64,000 nucleotides of DNA from CAVQHY01 sp963712465 (GTDB taxonomy: Bacteria; Actinomycetota; Thermoleophilia; Gaiellales; Gaiellaceae). Within the stretch, counting starts at the first letter, position 1; every line of letters begins with the position of its first letter. The stretch spans positions 868,001 to 932,000 of the forward strand of contig CAVQHY010000006.1 of NCBI GenBank assembly GCA_963712465.1, read 5' to 3'. Both the position numbers and the translations under genes were made by a program. The notes under the pieces were generated by a model. That model did no database searches, was not told where the DNA came from, and saw nothing but the letters and a program-made list of their open reading frames with translations. This document shows positions 50,996 to 59,766 of the stretch, piece by piece.

Positions 50996-52429
50996 ATGGC
51001 GACGACGACGCGCAGCGGAGCTTTCATCGGCGGCGAGTGGGTCGCCGGCGACGGCGAGGAGATCGAGGTTCGGAGCCCCTGGGACGGCGCGCTGCTCGGC
51101 TCAATCGTAGGGTCCACGCCGGCGCAGGTCGATGACGCGGTCGCCGCGGCTTCGGCGGCGTTCGAGGGCTGGCGGAAAACGTCGGTGGTCGATCGCGTCG
51201 AGCTCTGCCGCGGCGCCTTCCAGCTCTGTCTCGAGCGCAACGAGGAGATCGCGCAGATGATCTCGCGCGAGGTCGGCAAGACCATCCGCGAGTCGCGTGA
51301 GGAGATGGAGGAGTTCACCGCCGACCATTTCCGCCGCGCCTCCGAGGACGTGCTGCGCCATGCCGGCAAGGTGCTCCCCTCGACCCAGGAGCGGTCGGGC
51401 GCCAAGCGCATCGTGATCGTGCAGGAGCCGGTCGGCGTCGTCGCCGCGGTCAGCCCGTGGAACTTCCCCGTCGACATCGCCGGGATCCCGATCGTCTACG
51501 GGCTCGCCGTAGGCTGCACGGTCGTCTGGAAGCCCTCCGAGTACGCGCCGCTGTGCGCGAACCTGTTCGCCGAGCTGCTGCACGACGCGGGCTTCCCGCC
51601 CGGGACGATCAACGTCGTCCATGGTCGCGGCGACGCCGGCGCCGCGCTCGTCAGCCATCCCGGAGTCGGCTCGGTCGTCTTCACCGGCTCGGTCGAGACC
51701 GGGGAGAAGGTCGCGCGTGACGCCGGCCTGAAGAACCGCGTGCTCGAGCTCGGCGGCAACGGGCCGCAGATCGTCCTCGCCGACGCCGACGTCGAGAAGG
51801 CGGCCGACGCTGCGATCGTCGGCTGCTTCTACCTCGCCGGGCAGTGCTGCACCGCGGCCGAGCGGATCCTGGTGCACGAGTCGGTGAAGGACGAGTTCGT
51901 CGCCGCGCTGCTGGAACGGACGAAAGCTCTCTCGGTCGGCGACCCGCTCGACGAGGGAATCGACATGGGCCCGCTCTGCACGCCGGCGGTTCTCGCACGG
52001 ACCCAGGAGCACATCAGCGACGCGGTCGACCAGGGGGCGACCGTCATCCACGGCGGCGGCCACGAGGGCCAGCTCCACGAGCCGACGATCATCGACGGCG
52101 TCACCAGCGAGATGCGGATCGCGCAGGAGGAGACGTTCGGCCCGGTCGCGCCGATCATGACCTTCAGGACGCTCGACGAGGCGATCGCGATCGCCAACGA
52201 GACGGAGTACGGCCTGACGGCGTCGGTCTTCACCCGCTCGCTCCACGACGCCTGGCGCGCTGCCGAGGAGCTCCGACACGGCACCGTCCACATCAACGAG
52301 ACCACGAACTACTGGGATCAGCTCGCGCCGTTCGGCGGCGCGAAGAAGTCCGGCGCGGGCCGCGAGCTCGCCGGCTGGATCATCGACGCGCTGACCGAGA
52401 CGAAGCAGATCTCGTTCGACCTGAGCTAG
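50996..52429 (+). CDS. NAD(P)-dependent aldehyde dehydrogenase
   Basis: 477 residues from ATG 50996 with GGAGGGAG upstream. Motifs: VAAVSPWNFPVDIAGIPIVY (cofactor site), VVFTGSVETGEKVARDAG, VLELGGNGPQIVLADAD with the general-base Glu, and FYLAGQCCTAAERILVHESV holding the nucleophilic Cys. The late IAQEETFGPVAPIMTF is also conserved. It oxidises an aldehyde to the acid; the closest general type is succinate-semialdehyde/glyceraldehyde-like non-specific ALDH. It is divergent from the GMC enzyme, a pairing that suggests alcohol to aldehyde to acid. The stop TAG lies within the left arm of the foldback element at 52426-52593. Confidence 0.92.
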   Translation: MATTTRSGAFIGGEWVAGDGEEIEVRSPWDGALLGSIVGSTPAQVDDAVAAASAAFEGWRKTSVVDRVELCRGAFQLCLERNEEIAQMISREVGKTIRESREEMEEFTADHFRRASEDVLRHAGKVLPSTQERSGAKRIVIVQEPVGVVAAVSPWNFPVDIAGIPIVYGLAVGCTVVWKPSEYAPLCANLFAELLHDAGFPPGTINVVHGRGDAGAALVSHPGVGSVVFTGSVETGEKVARDAGLKNRVLELGGNGPQIVLADADVEKAADAAIVGCFYLAGQCCTAAERILVHESVKDEFVAALLERTKALSVGDPLDEGIDMGPLCTPAVLARTQEHISDAVDQGATVIHGGGHEGQLHEPTIIDGVTSEMRIAQEETFGPVAPIMTFRTLDEAIAIANETEYGLTASVFTRSLHDAWRAAEELRHGTVHINETTNYWDQLAPFGGAKKSGAGRELAGWIIDALTETKQISFDLS

Positions 52430-52593
52430 TGCTCCGTCCCGGAAGTCACTCGCGCTCTGGGCGGCTGCAAAGCGGCGCCGGGCCGCGTCCTCAGTCGCTC
52501 CGATATGTCTGCATATCGGAGCTCCCTGCGTCCTTGCCCTGCTTGCTTTTCGCGCGCCAGAATCATCAAGCGACTTCCGGGACGGAACACTAG
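52426..52593. repeat. 168-bp foldback (MITE-like) palindromic element
   Basis: The outer 25 bases (52426-52450 and 52569-52593) are inverted repeats identical at 23 of 25 positions; the left arm begins CTAGTGCTCCGTCCCGGAAG. The centre (52497-52522) is an 11-bp perfect inverted repeat with loop TCTG (GCTCCGATATG / CATATCGGAGC). Both share exactly the same midpoint, 52509.5, and the parts between them also pair partly. Both ends contain CTAG, possibly a target sequence. The element follows the aldehyde dehydrogenase stop, using part of it, and ends 25 bases before the next gene. Such structures are typical of MITEs or REP-like elements and could fold as RNA in the transcript. Confidence 0.85.
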
Positions 52594-52618
52594 GGAACGG
52601 GCCGAGCGGTCGCAGCCA

Positions 52619-53707
52619 ATGCGCATCGTCGTGCTCGGAGGTGCAGGCGAGGTCGGGACCGCCGTCTCGCGTGACCTCGCCTCCTGCGCCGAGGTCGACG
52701 AGCTCGTGATCGCCGACATCGACGGCGCTCGCGCCGCGAGAGTCGCGACCGGTCTCGGAGCGGGCGCATCCGCGGTCGGCCTCGACCTGCGAGACCGGCG
52801 CGCCGGCATGGATCTTCTGGCCGGAGCAGACTTGCTCATGAACTGCACGAGCTTCGCCTGGTTCGACGAGGTCATCGCCCTCGCGGTGGCTGCGGGAGTC
52901 GACTACGCGGATCTCCTCTCCGAGCCCTCCGACGCACAGCGGTCTGCGGCAACTGATGCCGGGATCACGGCGGTCTCCGGACTCGGGGCGACGCCGGGCC
53001 TCTCGAACGTTCTCGTCAGGCATGCTGCAGAAGAGCTCGGCGAGCTCGAGGAGGTGCACGTCTCCTGGGCCAGCTTCCGCACGATCGCCCCGAGTGCCGG
53101 CCTTCTCGACACGATCCTGTGGGAGCTGTCCGACGGCTGCCCGACCCGCCGCTACTACCAGAACGGGCGTTTCGAGCGAGCGCGATTCATGGAGGGCTCG
53201 CGAGTGGTCGAGTTCGGCTGGCCGATCGGCTCTCAACGCGTCTATTACGTTCCACACACCGAGGTGACGACTCTGCCTCGTTATTTCCCGAGCCTGCGCT
53301 TCTGCGCCGTCCGGGGGACATGGCGGCCCGAGTTGATGGACGACATCCGTGTGCTGAACAAGTACGGGCTCCTCGACGATGCGACGATCGAGTCGACCAA
53401 GGCGCGCATCTGGGAACGGTTCGGGGAGGAGCGAGACGCGGCTCCCTGGCTGCTCTTCGTCAACGTCGAGGTGATCGCGGCGAGAGGTCGCCGGGTCTAC
53501 GACGTCAGCCATCCGCTCGACTGGGGACAGGAGGGAACGGGGCGAATGACCGGCGTCTGTGCGGGCGTCGGCGCTCAGCTTCTTGCGAGGGGCTCCGGGG
53601 CCGCAAGGCCGGGGTTCGTGGATCCTGAGGCCTACTACGATCCGCACGAGTTTCTGTCCGAGCTCGACCGTCGCGGCTGCGTGACGGTCGAGCAGCGCGA
53701 TTTCTAG
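52619..53707 (+). CDS. Saccharopine-dehydrogenase-like NAD(P)-binding protein
   Basis: 362 residues from ATG 52619. The Rossmann opening MRIVVLGGAGEVGTAVSRDL, then DELVIADIDGARAARVATGL and GADLLMNCTSFAWFDEVIAL, fit the saccharopine dehydrogenase family; VDYADLLSEPSDAQRSAATD and ITAVSGLGATPGLSNVLVRH are its next conserved part. The middle contains a substrate domain with VEFGWPIGSQRVYYVPHTEV. Members make or split C-N bonds between amino acids and keto acids, or reduce carboxylated intermediates. Followed after 8 bases by the amine oxidase and then, with 4-base overlap, by a DapB-like protein, so these three genes are one operon, probably for amino-acid or amine breakdown. Confidence 0.85.
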   Translation: MRIVVLGGAGEVGTAVSRDLASCAEVDELVIADIDGARAARVATGLGAGASAVGLDLRDRRAGMDLLAGADLLMNCTSFAWFDEVIALAVAAGVDYADLLSEPSDAQRSAATDAGITAVSGLGATPGLSNVLVRHAAEELGELEEVHVSWASFRTIAPSAGLLDTILWELSDGCPTRRYYQNGRFERARFMEGSRVVEFGWPIGSQRVYYVPHTEVTTLPRYFPSLRFCAVRGTWRPELMDDIRVLNKYGLLDDATIESTKARIWERFGEERDAAPWLLFVNVEVIAARGRRVYDVSHPLDWGQEGTGRMTGVCAGVGAQLLARGSGAARPGFVDPEAYYDPHEFLSELDRRGCVTVEQRDF

Positions 53708-53715
53708 GAGGGGAG

Positions 53716-55035
53716 ATGGCACCGAGTACGTCATGCGACGCGATCGTCATCGGCGGCGGGATCGCCGGCCTTACGACGGCACGGGATCTTCGCGAGGCCG
53801 GGCTGTCGGTCGTCGTTCTCGAGGCGAGGGACCGGTTGGGCGGCCGGACGTGGTATCGGCCTTTCGCAGGATCCGACCAGAATGTCGAGATCGGCGGAAC
53901 CTGGTTCGTCGAGCGCTACCAGCCGCATATCGCGGCGGAGATCAGTCGGTACGGGCTCGCCGTGACACAGAGCCCACCCGGGGCTTCGTTCCGGACGGAG
54001 GTGGGCGGTGAGCTGCTTACCGGCTACGCGCCGGTGCCGCTCGAGCAGGCGATCGATCTCGAGCGGGGGCTGTACGAGGTGATTCACGCGGCACGGCGGC
54101 TCGAGTTCGGAACGGCGCTCGACACCCAGCCGGTCGCCGACCTGGACATCCCGTTCTCGGCGTTTCTCGACCAGCTCGGCCTGGGTCGCGCAACCCGCGA
54201 ATACCTCTCCGCGTGGGCTGGCTTCTTCTTCGGCTGCCCCCCGTCCGAGGTCTCGGCTCTGCACGTGCTCTCCTGGGTCTCGGGCTTCGAGAACAGCGCC
54301 TGGGCCTGGTATGCGGCGATCACCGACAAGTTCGGAAAGGGCACGGCGAGCTTTGTCGACGCGCTCGCCGCCGACGCCGAGGCCGAGATCCGGCTGTTCG
54401 CACCTGTTGCGCGTGTCGACCAAGACGACGACGCGGTCAGTGTGACCACGCGGGGCGGCGACGCGGTGAGCGCGTCTGCGGTGGTCGTGGCGACCCCGCT
54501 GAACACGTGGCACGACATCGAGTTTGCTCCGGCGCTCTCGGAGCCGAAGCGTCAGGCCGCGGCGGAGGGGCAGACCGGCCACTCGACCAAGATCTGGGCC
54601 CTCGTCGAGAACGCTCCGGATCACGTCGTCGGCGTCGGTTGGGGCGGAGGCCTGAACTGGCTCTCGACCGAGTTCGTAGGCTCCGACGGAAGCTTGCTGG
54701 TCGGCTTCGGCACCGGCCCAGAACTGCTCGACGTGACGAGCTCGGACGAGATCCGGCGGGCGATCGAGCGTTTCGTGCCTGACGCACGGGTTGTCGTCAC
54801 GGACGCGCACGACTGGAACGGCGACGAGTTCTCGCAGGGCACCTGGATGGCGTACCGCCCGGGACAGGTGATGCGCTTCCACTCGGCGTTCCAGGAGTCC
54901 GAGGGGCGGGTGTCGTTCGCGGGCTCGGATCTGGCTCTCGGCTGGGCCGGCTGGATGGACGGCGCGGTCGAGACCGGCGCCCGAGCCGCCCGTCAGGCGC
55001 TCGTTGCAGCGGCGGCTGCGTCAGTGCATTCGTGA
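53716..55035 (+). CDS. Flavin-containing amine oxidase (monoamine oxidase-like)
   Basis: 439 residues, AGGAGGGGAG just upstream of ATG 53716. FAD dinucleotide motif DAIVIGGGIAGLTTARDLRE, then VVLEARDRLGGRTWYRPFAG, the characteristic E-A-R-D-R-x-G-G-R sequence. Substrate domain includes EIGGTWFVERYQPHIAAEIS, and the C-terminal flavin contact is EGRVSFAGSDLALGWAGWMD, where the usual GEHT is GSDL. It oxidises a primary or secondary amine to an imine with release of peroxide or transfer to another acceptor. Lies between the saccharopine-dehydrogenase-like and DapB-like genes; the last overlaps its end by 4 bases. Confidence 0.9.
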   Translation: MAPSTSCDAIVIGGGIAGLTTARDLREAGLSVVVLEARDRLGGRTWYRPFAGSDQNVEIGGTWFVERYQPHIAAEISRYGLAVTQSPPGASFRTEVGGELLTGYAPVPLEQAIDLERGLYEVIHAARRLEFGTALDTQPVADLDIPFSAFLDQLGLGRATREYLSAWAGFFFGCPPSEVSALHVLSWVSGFENSAWAWYAAITDKFGKGTASFVDALAADAEAEIRLFAPVARVDQDDDAVSVTTRGGDAVSASAVVVATPLNTWHDIEFAPALSEPKRQAAAEGQTGHSTKIWALVENAPDHVVGVGWGGGLNWLSTEFVGSDGSLLVGFGTGPELLDVTSSDEIRRAIERFVPDARVVVTDAHDWNGDEFSQGTWMAYRPGQVMRFHSAFQESEGRVSFAGSDLALGWAGWMDGAVETGARAARQALVAAAAASVHS

Positions 55036-56060
55036 GCGGGCCACGCCCGGCTCGGGCGGTCGTCTACGGGGTCGGGGCGATGGGCTCGATCATGGCCGGC
55101 CTCATGCTCGACAAGGGGTGCGAGATCGTCGGTGCCGTGGCGCGGAGTCCCGAGAAGGTCGGACGCGACCTCGGCGAAGTCGCGGGCCTCGACCGCGAGA
55201 CGGGCGTGATCGTCGACGACGACGCCGAGCGGGTGCTCGCGGGCGCGCGTGCGGACGTCGCGGTCGTCTCGGTGGCCAGCTACCTGAGCGTCATGTTCGA
55301 TCACTTCAAGGTCTGCCTTCGACACGGAACCAACGTCGTGACGATCGAGGAGGAGGTCGTGTATCCGTGGGAGACGGCGCGTGAGCTCGCGATCGAGCTC
55401 GATCGAATCGGGAAGGCGGGTGGAGCGACCCTCGCCGCCTCGGGGGCCCAGGACGTGTTCTGGCTCCACCTGGTCGGCTGCCTTCTCGGCGCGGCGCACA
55501 GAATCGATGCCGTGGAGGGACGCTGCAGCTGGAACGCGGACGACTATGGCCCGGAGGTTGCCCGCCACGTGCATCTCGGGGAGACGCGGGAGGAGTTCGA
55601 CCGGTATCTGGCCGACCACGGGTGGCCGGACTTCGTCGTCCGCGCGACGCTCGAGGCACTGGTCGCGGACGCGGGATTCACCAGCGCGTCGGTCAGACCC
55701 CACGTGACCCCGGTCGTCGCCAAAGAGGACACCTGGTCACGGAGCCTCGAACGAACCATCCCGGCCGGACATGTGCTCGGGGTCGTGGACGCCGTGACGA
55801 TCGAGACCGCGGAGGGCCCGATCTTCTCGTTCGAGATGGGCGGCCGCGTGTACGCGCAGGGGGAGTCCGACGCAAACGAGTGGCACGTCCGCGGCGAGCC
55901 GTCACTCGAGCTTCGAAACGACCGTGTGCCTACCCGCGTCATTACCTGCACGTCCGTCGTCAACCGGATACCCGACGTGATCGCAGCTGCTCCCGGTCTG
56001 ATCACGCTCGATCGCCTGCCGCGGCCGAGGTACCGACCAGGCCCCTACCTGCTCGCGTAA
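55032..56060 (+). CDS. DapB-like/2,4-diaminopentanoate-dehydrogenase-like NAD(P)-binding protein
   Basis: 342 residues from GTG 55032, whose GTGA overlaps the amine oxidase stop. Rossmann start: AVVYGVGAMGSIMAGLMLDK, then DVAVVSVASYLSVMFDHFKV and GTNVVTIEEEVVYPWETARE. This arrangement, with the TIEEEVVYP loop and a following catalytic domain (AASGAQDVFWLHLVGCLLGA), is that of the diaminopentanoate dehydrogenase/DapB-related group rather than true DapB, which is shorter and has the HHRHK motif. Such enzymes deaminate or reduce amino-substituted acids. The operon with an amine oxidase and a saccharopine-dehydrogenase-like protein suggests a diamine or basic amino-acid route. Confidence 0.8.
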   Translation: MSGPRPARAVVYGVGAMGSIMAGLMLDKGCEIVGAVARSPEKVGRDLGEVAGLDRETGVIVDDDAERVLAGARADVAVVSVASYLSVMFDHFKVCLRHGTNVVTIEEEVVYPWETARELAIELDRIGKAGGATLAASGAQDVFWLHLVGCLLGAAHRIDAVEGRCSWNADDYGPEVARHVHLGETREEFDRYLADHGWPDFVVRATLEALVADAGFTSASVRPHVTPVVAKEDTWSRSLERTIPAGHVLGVVDAVTIETAEGPIFSFEMGGRVYAQGESDANEWHVRGEPSLELRNDRVPTRVITCTSVVNRIPDVIAAAPGLITLDRLPRPRYRPGPYLLA

Positions 56061-56070
56061 GAGGTGGGGT

Positions 56071-56544
56071 CTACTCGTTCGTCCAGACGAGGCAGGCCGC
56101 GTCGCGCCTGATCTTCCGCGCGGTCCGCCTGAACGACCAGCGGCCGAGGCGCTTGCGATCTGCGCCGAAGACGACGAGTCCGACGCCCTTGTCCTTGATC
56201 ACCTCGAGGGCGGCCTGCACCGGCCGGGGGTTGTGGAAGACGAACTGCGTCACGCGCACGCCGAGGCTCCTGGCGTAGCGCGTCACGTCGTCGACATCGT
56301 CGCGAGTCTCACGCTCCCCGAACGAGCGGGCGGCCACGACCGCCGGGTTTCCGAGCGCGATCGGCACGGCGTCGCAGATGTAGAGATCCGCACCGGTCTC
56401 GACCGAGGTCTCGACGGCGAACTCGACTGCGACCCGATCGAACGGGACGTCCATCGTCAGGAGCATCACGGGCTTGACGTCCTGCGCGACGCCTGCTGAT
56501 GCGGGCTCGGTCGGGCGGCGGAGCGTCGCACCCGAGCCGCTCAC
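56071..56544 (-). CDS. Universal stress protein (UspA) domain protein
   Basis: 157 residues from GTG 56544, overlapping the stop of the upstream small membrane protein by 4 bases. VMLLTMDVPFDRVAVEFAVE is the first strand and helix; VETGADLYICDAVPIALG and DVTRYARSLGVRVTQFVFHN follow. VIKDKGVGLVVFGADRKRLG is close to the ATP-binding G-2x-G-9x-G loop but reads GADRKRLGRWSFRRTARKI, so nucleotide binding is uncertain. Ends with RDAACLVWTNE, typical of Usp. Convergent with the DapB-like gene. Possibly co-transcribed with the permease further upstream. Confidence 0.8.
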   Translation of the reverse strand: MSGSGATLRRPTEPASAGVAQDVKPVMLLTMDVPFDRVAVEFAVETSVETGADLYICDAVPIALGNPAVVAARSFGERETRDDVDDVTRYARSLGVRVTQFVFHNPRPVQAALEVIKDKGVGLVVFGADRKRLGRWSFRRTARKIRRDAACLVWTNE

Positions 56545-56897
56545 GGCTCGGTCGCCTCGAGCTTCCAGGTCGGCAGCTCGCCGGCCCCCCGGAAGACGTG
56601 CCGGCGAAGCGGGGGTCCGAGCAGCCGAAACCAGATCAGAGCGGTGAGCGGGCCGGCGAGCGCGGCTCCGCGGATCCCCCAAAGGAAGAACGCGAGCAGC
56701 GTCGCGCCGACGACGAAGATGACCCCGAGGGTGATGTAGAGCTTCATCCGCAGCTGCGCCCGCTTGACGGCGAACACGTCGGCTTGCGGGAGGCTCGCCG
56801 TGTCGTACCGGCGGCCGCACGAGCAGGCGACCTCGTCGCCGAGCTCGGCCCGATGGGCTTCGCCGCACTCGCAGTTGATCGTGATCGGGATCGCCAT
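56541..56897 (-). CDS. Small membrane protein with N-terminal zinc ribbon
   Basis: 118 residues. Residues 1-35 contain ITINCECGEAHRAELGDEVA followed by CSCGRRYDT, two C-x-C pairs that should bind one zinc. Two membrane spans follow: LYITLGVIFVVGATLLAFFL and GIRGAALAGPLTALIWFRLL. The C-terminal 20 residues are cytoplasmic or exposed. Coupled to the universal stress protein gene by a GTGA overlap. No named family comes to mind; a regulatory or sensing role is possible. Confidence 0.7.
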   Translation of the reverse strand: MAIPITINCECGEAHRAELGDEVACSCGRRYDTASLPQADVFAVKRAQLRMKLYITLGVIFVVGATLLAFFLWGIRGAALAGPLTALIWFRLLGPPLRRHVFRGAGELPTWKLEATEP

Positions 56898-56981
56898 CGA
56901 CCTGAGCCGATTCTACGCTCGGCAAGCGAGAGGGCGGGCTTGCGCCCGCCCTCTCCGCACTGCTCGGATGGTCACCGGCGC

Positions 56982-58538
56982 CTAGCGGGCTCTCGCTCCG
57001 ATCGCGGCGGTGTCGATCGCCTCCTGGGACGGCTGCTCGTCGCTCGGGTCGCGCCACTTGAACGGCTTCCCGTGCTGGTGCTGGGCGATCACGTAGCCGG
57101 CGATACCGACGACGAGCGCGCCCACGCCGACGAGGATCGCCTCGGGGATCTTCGCCGACGGATTGGTGAAGTCGTCGTTCCACGTGTAGCCGGCGTACTT
57201 CAGGAACGCAAGGCCGAAGATGATGAACGAGAGGTTCGCGATGCAGAAGATCCCCGCGAGCCACATCCACGGTTTGGCCAGCCTGATCGGCCGCGGCCAG
57301 TTCGGGCGATCTTTGCGCAGCCACAGGATGCCCGAGAGCGCGAGCACGTGCGAAAGCATGTACCCGAGGTTGCCCGCGGCGAGGATGAAGAAGATGTTCG
57401 AGAAGTAGAGGAGCAGGAAGATGTTCAGGACGAGGTCGACCACCATCGCCCGGCCCGGCACGAAGTGCCTGTTGAGCACGCCGAGCTGCTTGACCGTCAT
57501 CCCCTCCTCGGCCAGGGCGTAGAGCGCCCGTGAGCCGTCCATGGTGGCCGTGTTCATCGACAGGAGCAGGCCGCCGCAGAGACAGACGGTCAGGAACGTT
57601 CCGAGCCCGTTTCCGGCGATCGAGTGGAGCACGTCGACGAGGTACGGAACGCCGAAGCCGTCAGCGAGGATCCGGTCGTAGCCGACGGTTCCGAGCACCG
57701 CGATCGGCAGGAGCGCCGCGAGGACGACGTTGAGGCCCCCGGTTGTCGCGAGCGCCTTGCGCGTGTCGTTCTTCGTGTCCTTGTACTCCGGCGCGAAGGT
57801 CGCCGCGGCCTCGGGGCCGTACGTCGACCAGCCGAGGATGTACAGCCAGACCATGACCAGCGCGAACTCCCTGAAGCCGCCGGATTCGCCGAAGGTGCCG
57901 CTAACGGTCTCGCCGATGAGGTTCGTGTTCGTCTCGTAGTTGTTGAAATCGCCGCTGACGAACGCGCCGATGGCGATGATCGCCACGGGAATCATCATCA
58001 GCGCGCCGGTGACGTAGCTGAGCCAGACCGCCGCTCGCTGCCCCCGGACGTTGAAGAGGAAGCAGAACACGATGCAGGCGACGCCGATCAGCTTGTAGGC
58101 GCCGAGCGTCGCGATCACCGGCGGGTCGGGCGCCCAGGTCGCGATTCCGCTGTCCGGGCTCGCGAACTCTGCGATCAGGAGCAGGCCGATGAACCCGCCG
58201 TAGATCGCGAGCACGCTCGACCAGGCGAACCAGTAGCCGAACACCGCGATCGGCCCGGCGAGGGAGAAGTGCTTGCGCCAGCCCTCGCGTGCGTACACGG
58301 ACAGGCCGCCCGGCTTGTCCGGGAACATCGCCGCCGGCTCGCAGTAGATGTAGGCCTGAAGTGCGCCGATCAGCGCCGAGACGACCCAGAGGATCGCGGC
58401 GGGCGCGCCGCCGAGCGCGAGAATCGAGAATGCGAGGCCCACGAGCAGGAAGCCCGGGTTCGCGAGACCGATCACGAACCCGTCCCACCAGCGCATGGTT
58501 TTCAGTAGATGTCGTTCGTCTACCGCGACCTCAGCCAT
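56982..58538 (-). CDS. APC-superfamily amino acid/amine permease
   Basis: 518 residues with about twelve membrane spans. The start MAEVAVDERHLLKTMRWWDG leads into FVIGLANPGFLLVGLAFSIL, where the first broken helix usually holds the substrate-binding Gly-rich segment. Other parts: VSALIGALQAYIYCEPAAMF, DKPGGLSVYAREGWRKHFSL and a late LSGILWLRKDRPNWPRPIRL. It is of the amino acid-polyamine-organocation type, importing an amino acid, amine or related cation. The position between two groups of amine-oxidising genes makes an amine the favoured substrate; sequence alone does not show which. No energy-coupling partner needed. Confidence 0.88.
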   Translation of the reverse strand: MAEVAVDERHLLKTMRWWDGFVIGLANPGFLLVGLAFSILALGGAPAAILWVVSALIGALQAYIYCEPAAMFPDKPGGLSVYAREGWRKHFSLAGPIAVFGYWFAWSSVLAIYGGFIGLLLIAEFASPDSGIATWAPDPPVIATLGAYKLIGVACIVFCFLFNVRGQRAAVWLSYVTGALMMIPVAIIAIGAFVSGDFNNYETNTNLIGETVSGTFGESGGFREFALVMVWLYILGWSTYGPEAAATFAPEYKDTKNDTRKALATTGGLNVVLAALLPIAVLGTVGYDRILADGFGVPYLVDVLHSIAGNGLGTFLTVCLCGGLLLSMNTATMDGSRALYALAEEGMTVKQLGVLNRHFVPGRAMVVDLVLNIFLLLYFSNIFFILAAGNLGYMLSHVLALSGILWLRKDRPNWPRPIRLAKPWMWLAGIFCIANLSFIIFGLAFLKYAGYTWNDDFTNPSAKIPEAILVGVGALVVGIAGYVIAQHQHGKPFKWRDPSDEQPSQEAIDTAAIGARAR

Positions 58539-58706
58539 TGAGCCTCCTCCAGTCCCCCGCCGGTGTCCATTGCGTTGACGAGCCTAGACAGCTGCGCAGA
58601 CGGCGCAGCCCGTCGCCGTGTCCGCAGGTGCGCCGCGAAGCCCTCAAGAGAGGCGGGACGGTACCACTGTTGGACACTGGTTTCAACAGGTATTCACAGC
58701 CTCGGG

Positions 58707-59756
58707 TCAGGCGAAAGCGGGCATGACCTCGTCGTGGATCAGCTGGAGCTGCGCCTTCACGTCCGGTACGTCCACGTCGCGGCCCGTGAACGCCTTGAGC
58801 AGGTAGGCATCGGTAACGCAGAGGACGAGATGGTTCACGCCGCTCGGCTCGATGTCCCGCTTGATCTTGTCGACGATCTCCTCCGGCGTGCCGGCGATCG
58901 AGAGCTTGTCCGCCAGCTCAGGGGTCATCGCGTCGATCGCCCCCTGGACGTCGCCCGCCCCGAACGCGTCGAGGATCGGCTGCGCGTCGGCCGGTGAGAT
59001 GCCGTGGCGCTCGAGCTGCTCGGCGTGCATCGCCGGGATGTAGAAGGCGCCGATCGTCTGCGCGGCGAGTTTCGCCTTGGCCGAGTCGGGGCCGACGGCG
59101 AAGACGTCCCAGACCGCGATGTCGAGCTCTTGCCAGTCGCGGCCCGCCCGCTGGGCGCCGATCTTCATGTGCTCGACCATGTACTCGCACGACTCGCGCG
59201 AGTAGTTGGCGAAGCTGTGCGTCCCGTCCGACAGCTCGCCTGCGACCTCGAATGACCGCGGCCCGCGCATGGCGCCGATCAGGATCGGCAGGTGCTCCTG
59301 GACGGGTCGGGCGAACGTGAACAGGCCCGCGTACTTGTAGAACTCGCCCTCGAAGGTGATTGCGCCCTCGTCGAGGAACGTGCGCATCACGTGGTGGGCT
59401 TCCTTCACCCGCGAGAACGGCTTGATCCCCGACGTCCAGTCGATTCCGTACTGGGCGAGCAGGCTGAAGTTGCCGAACGAGATCACGCACTCGGCCCGTC
59501 CGTTCGTGAGCTCGTCGAGCGTGGCGATCGCCTGACACACGAGCGTCGGCTCCCTGAGGCACAGCGGCGCGAGGCTCGGCCCGAAGCGGATGCGCTCGGT
59601 CTTGTCCGCCGCGGCAGCGAAGAGGACATACAGGTCCTTGTGCCAGGTCTCGTCGGCGGCGTAGACGCCGTGGAAGCCGAGCTGGTCGGCGAGCTTGATC
59701 TGCTCGATCGACTCGGCGAGGGGGTAGTCGGGGAGCGTGACGTAGCTGAACTTCAT
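58707..59756 (-). CDS. LLM-class flavin-dependent oxidoreductase (first of two paralogues)
   Basis: 349 residues. Starts MKFSYVTLPDYPLAESIEQI, then ADQLGFHGVYAADETWHKDL and RIRFGPSLAPLCLREPTLVC, the luciferase-like barrel opening. VCQAIATLDELTNGRAECVI and LPILIGAMRGPRSFEVAGEL are the flavin/F420-contacting segments, and LSIAGTPEEIVDKIKRDIEP the family ending. Actinobacterial members commonly use F420 or reduced FMN in two-component systems. The next gene upstream encodes a protein of the same length and close sequence, so the two arose by duplication and may form a heterodimer or act in sequence. End of a five-gene operon. Confidence 0.9.
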   Translation of the reverse strand: MKFSYVTLPDYPLAESIEQIKLADQLGFHGVYAADETWHKDLYVLFAAAADKTERIRFGPSLAPLCLREPTLVCQAIATLDELTNGRAECVISFGNFSLLAQYGIDWTSGIKPFSRVKEAHHVMRTFLDEGAITFEGEFYKYAGLFTFARPVQEHLPILIGAMRGPRSFEVAGELSDGTHSFANYSRESCEYMVEHMKIGAQRAGRDWQELDIAVWDVFAVGPDSAKAKLAAQTIGAFYIPAMHAEQLERHGISPADAQPILDAFGAGDVQGAIDAMTPELADKLSIAGTPEEIVDKIKRDIEPSGVNHLVLCVTDAYLLKAFTGRDVDVPDVKAQLQLIHDEVMPAFA

Positions 59757-59766
59757 CGGGGCCTCC

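Noticed and set aside
51101..53734. 877-codon minus-strand open frame across the aldehyde dehydrogenase and the foldback element
   Set aside because: It crosses two intact plus-strand genes and an inverted repeat; its sequence is the complement of their codons and shows no domains.
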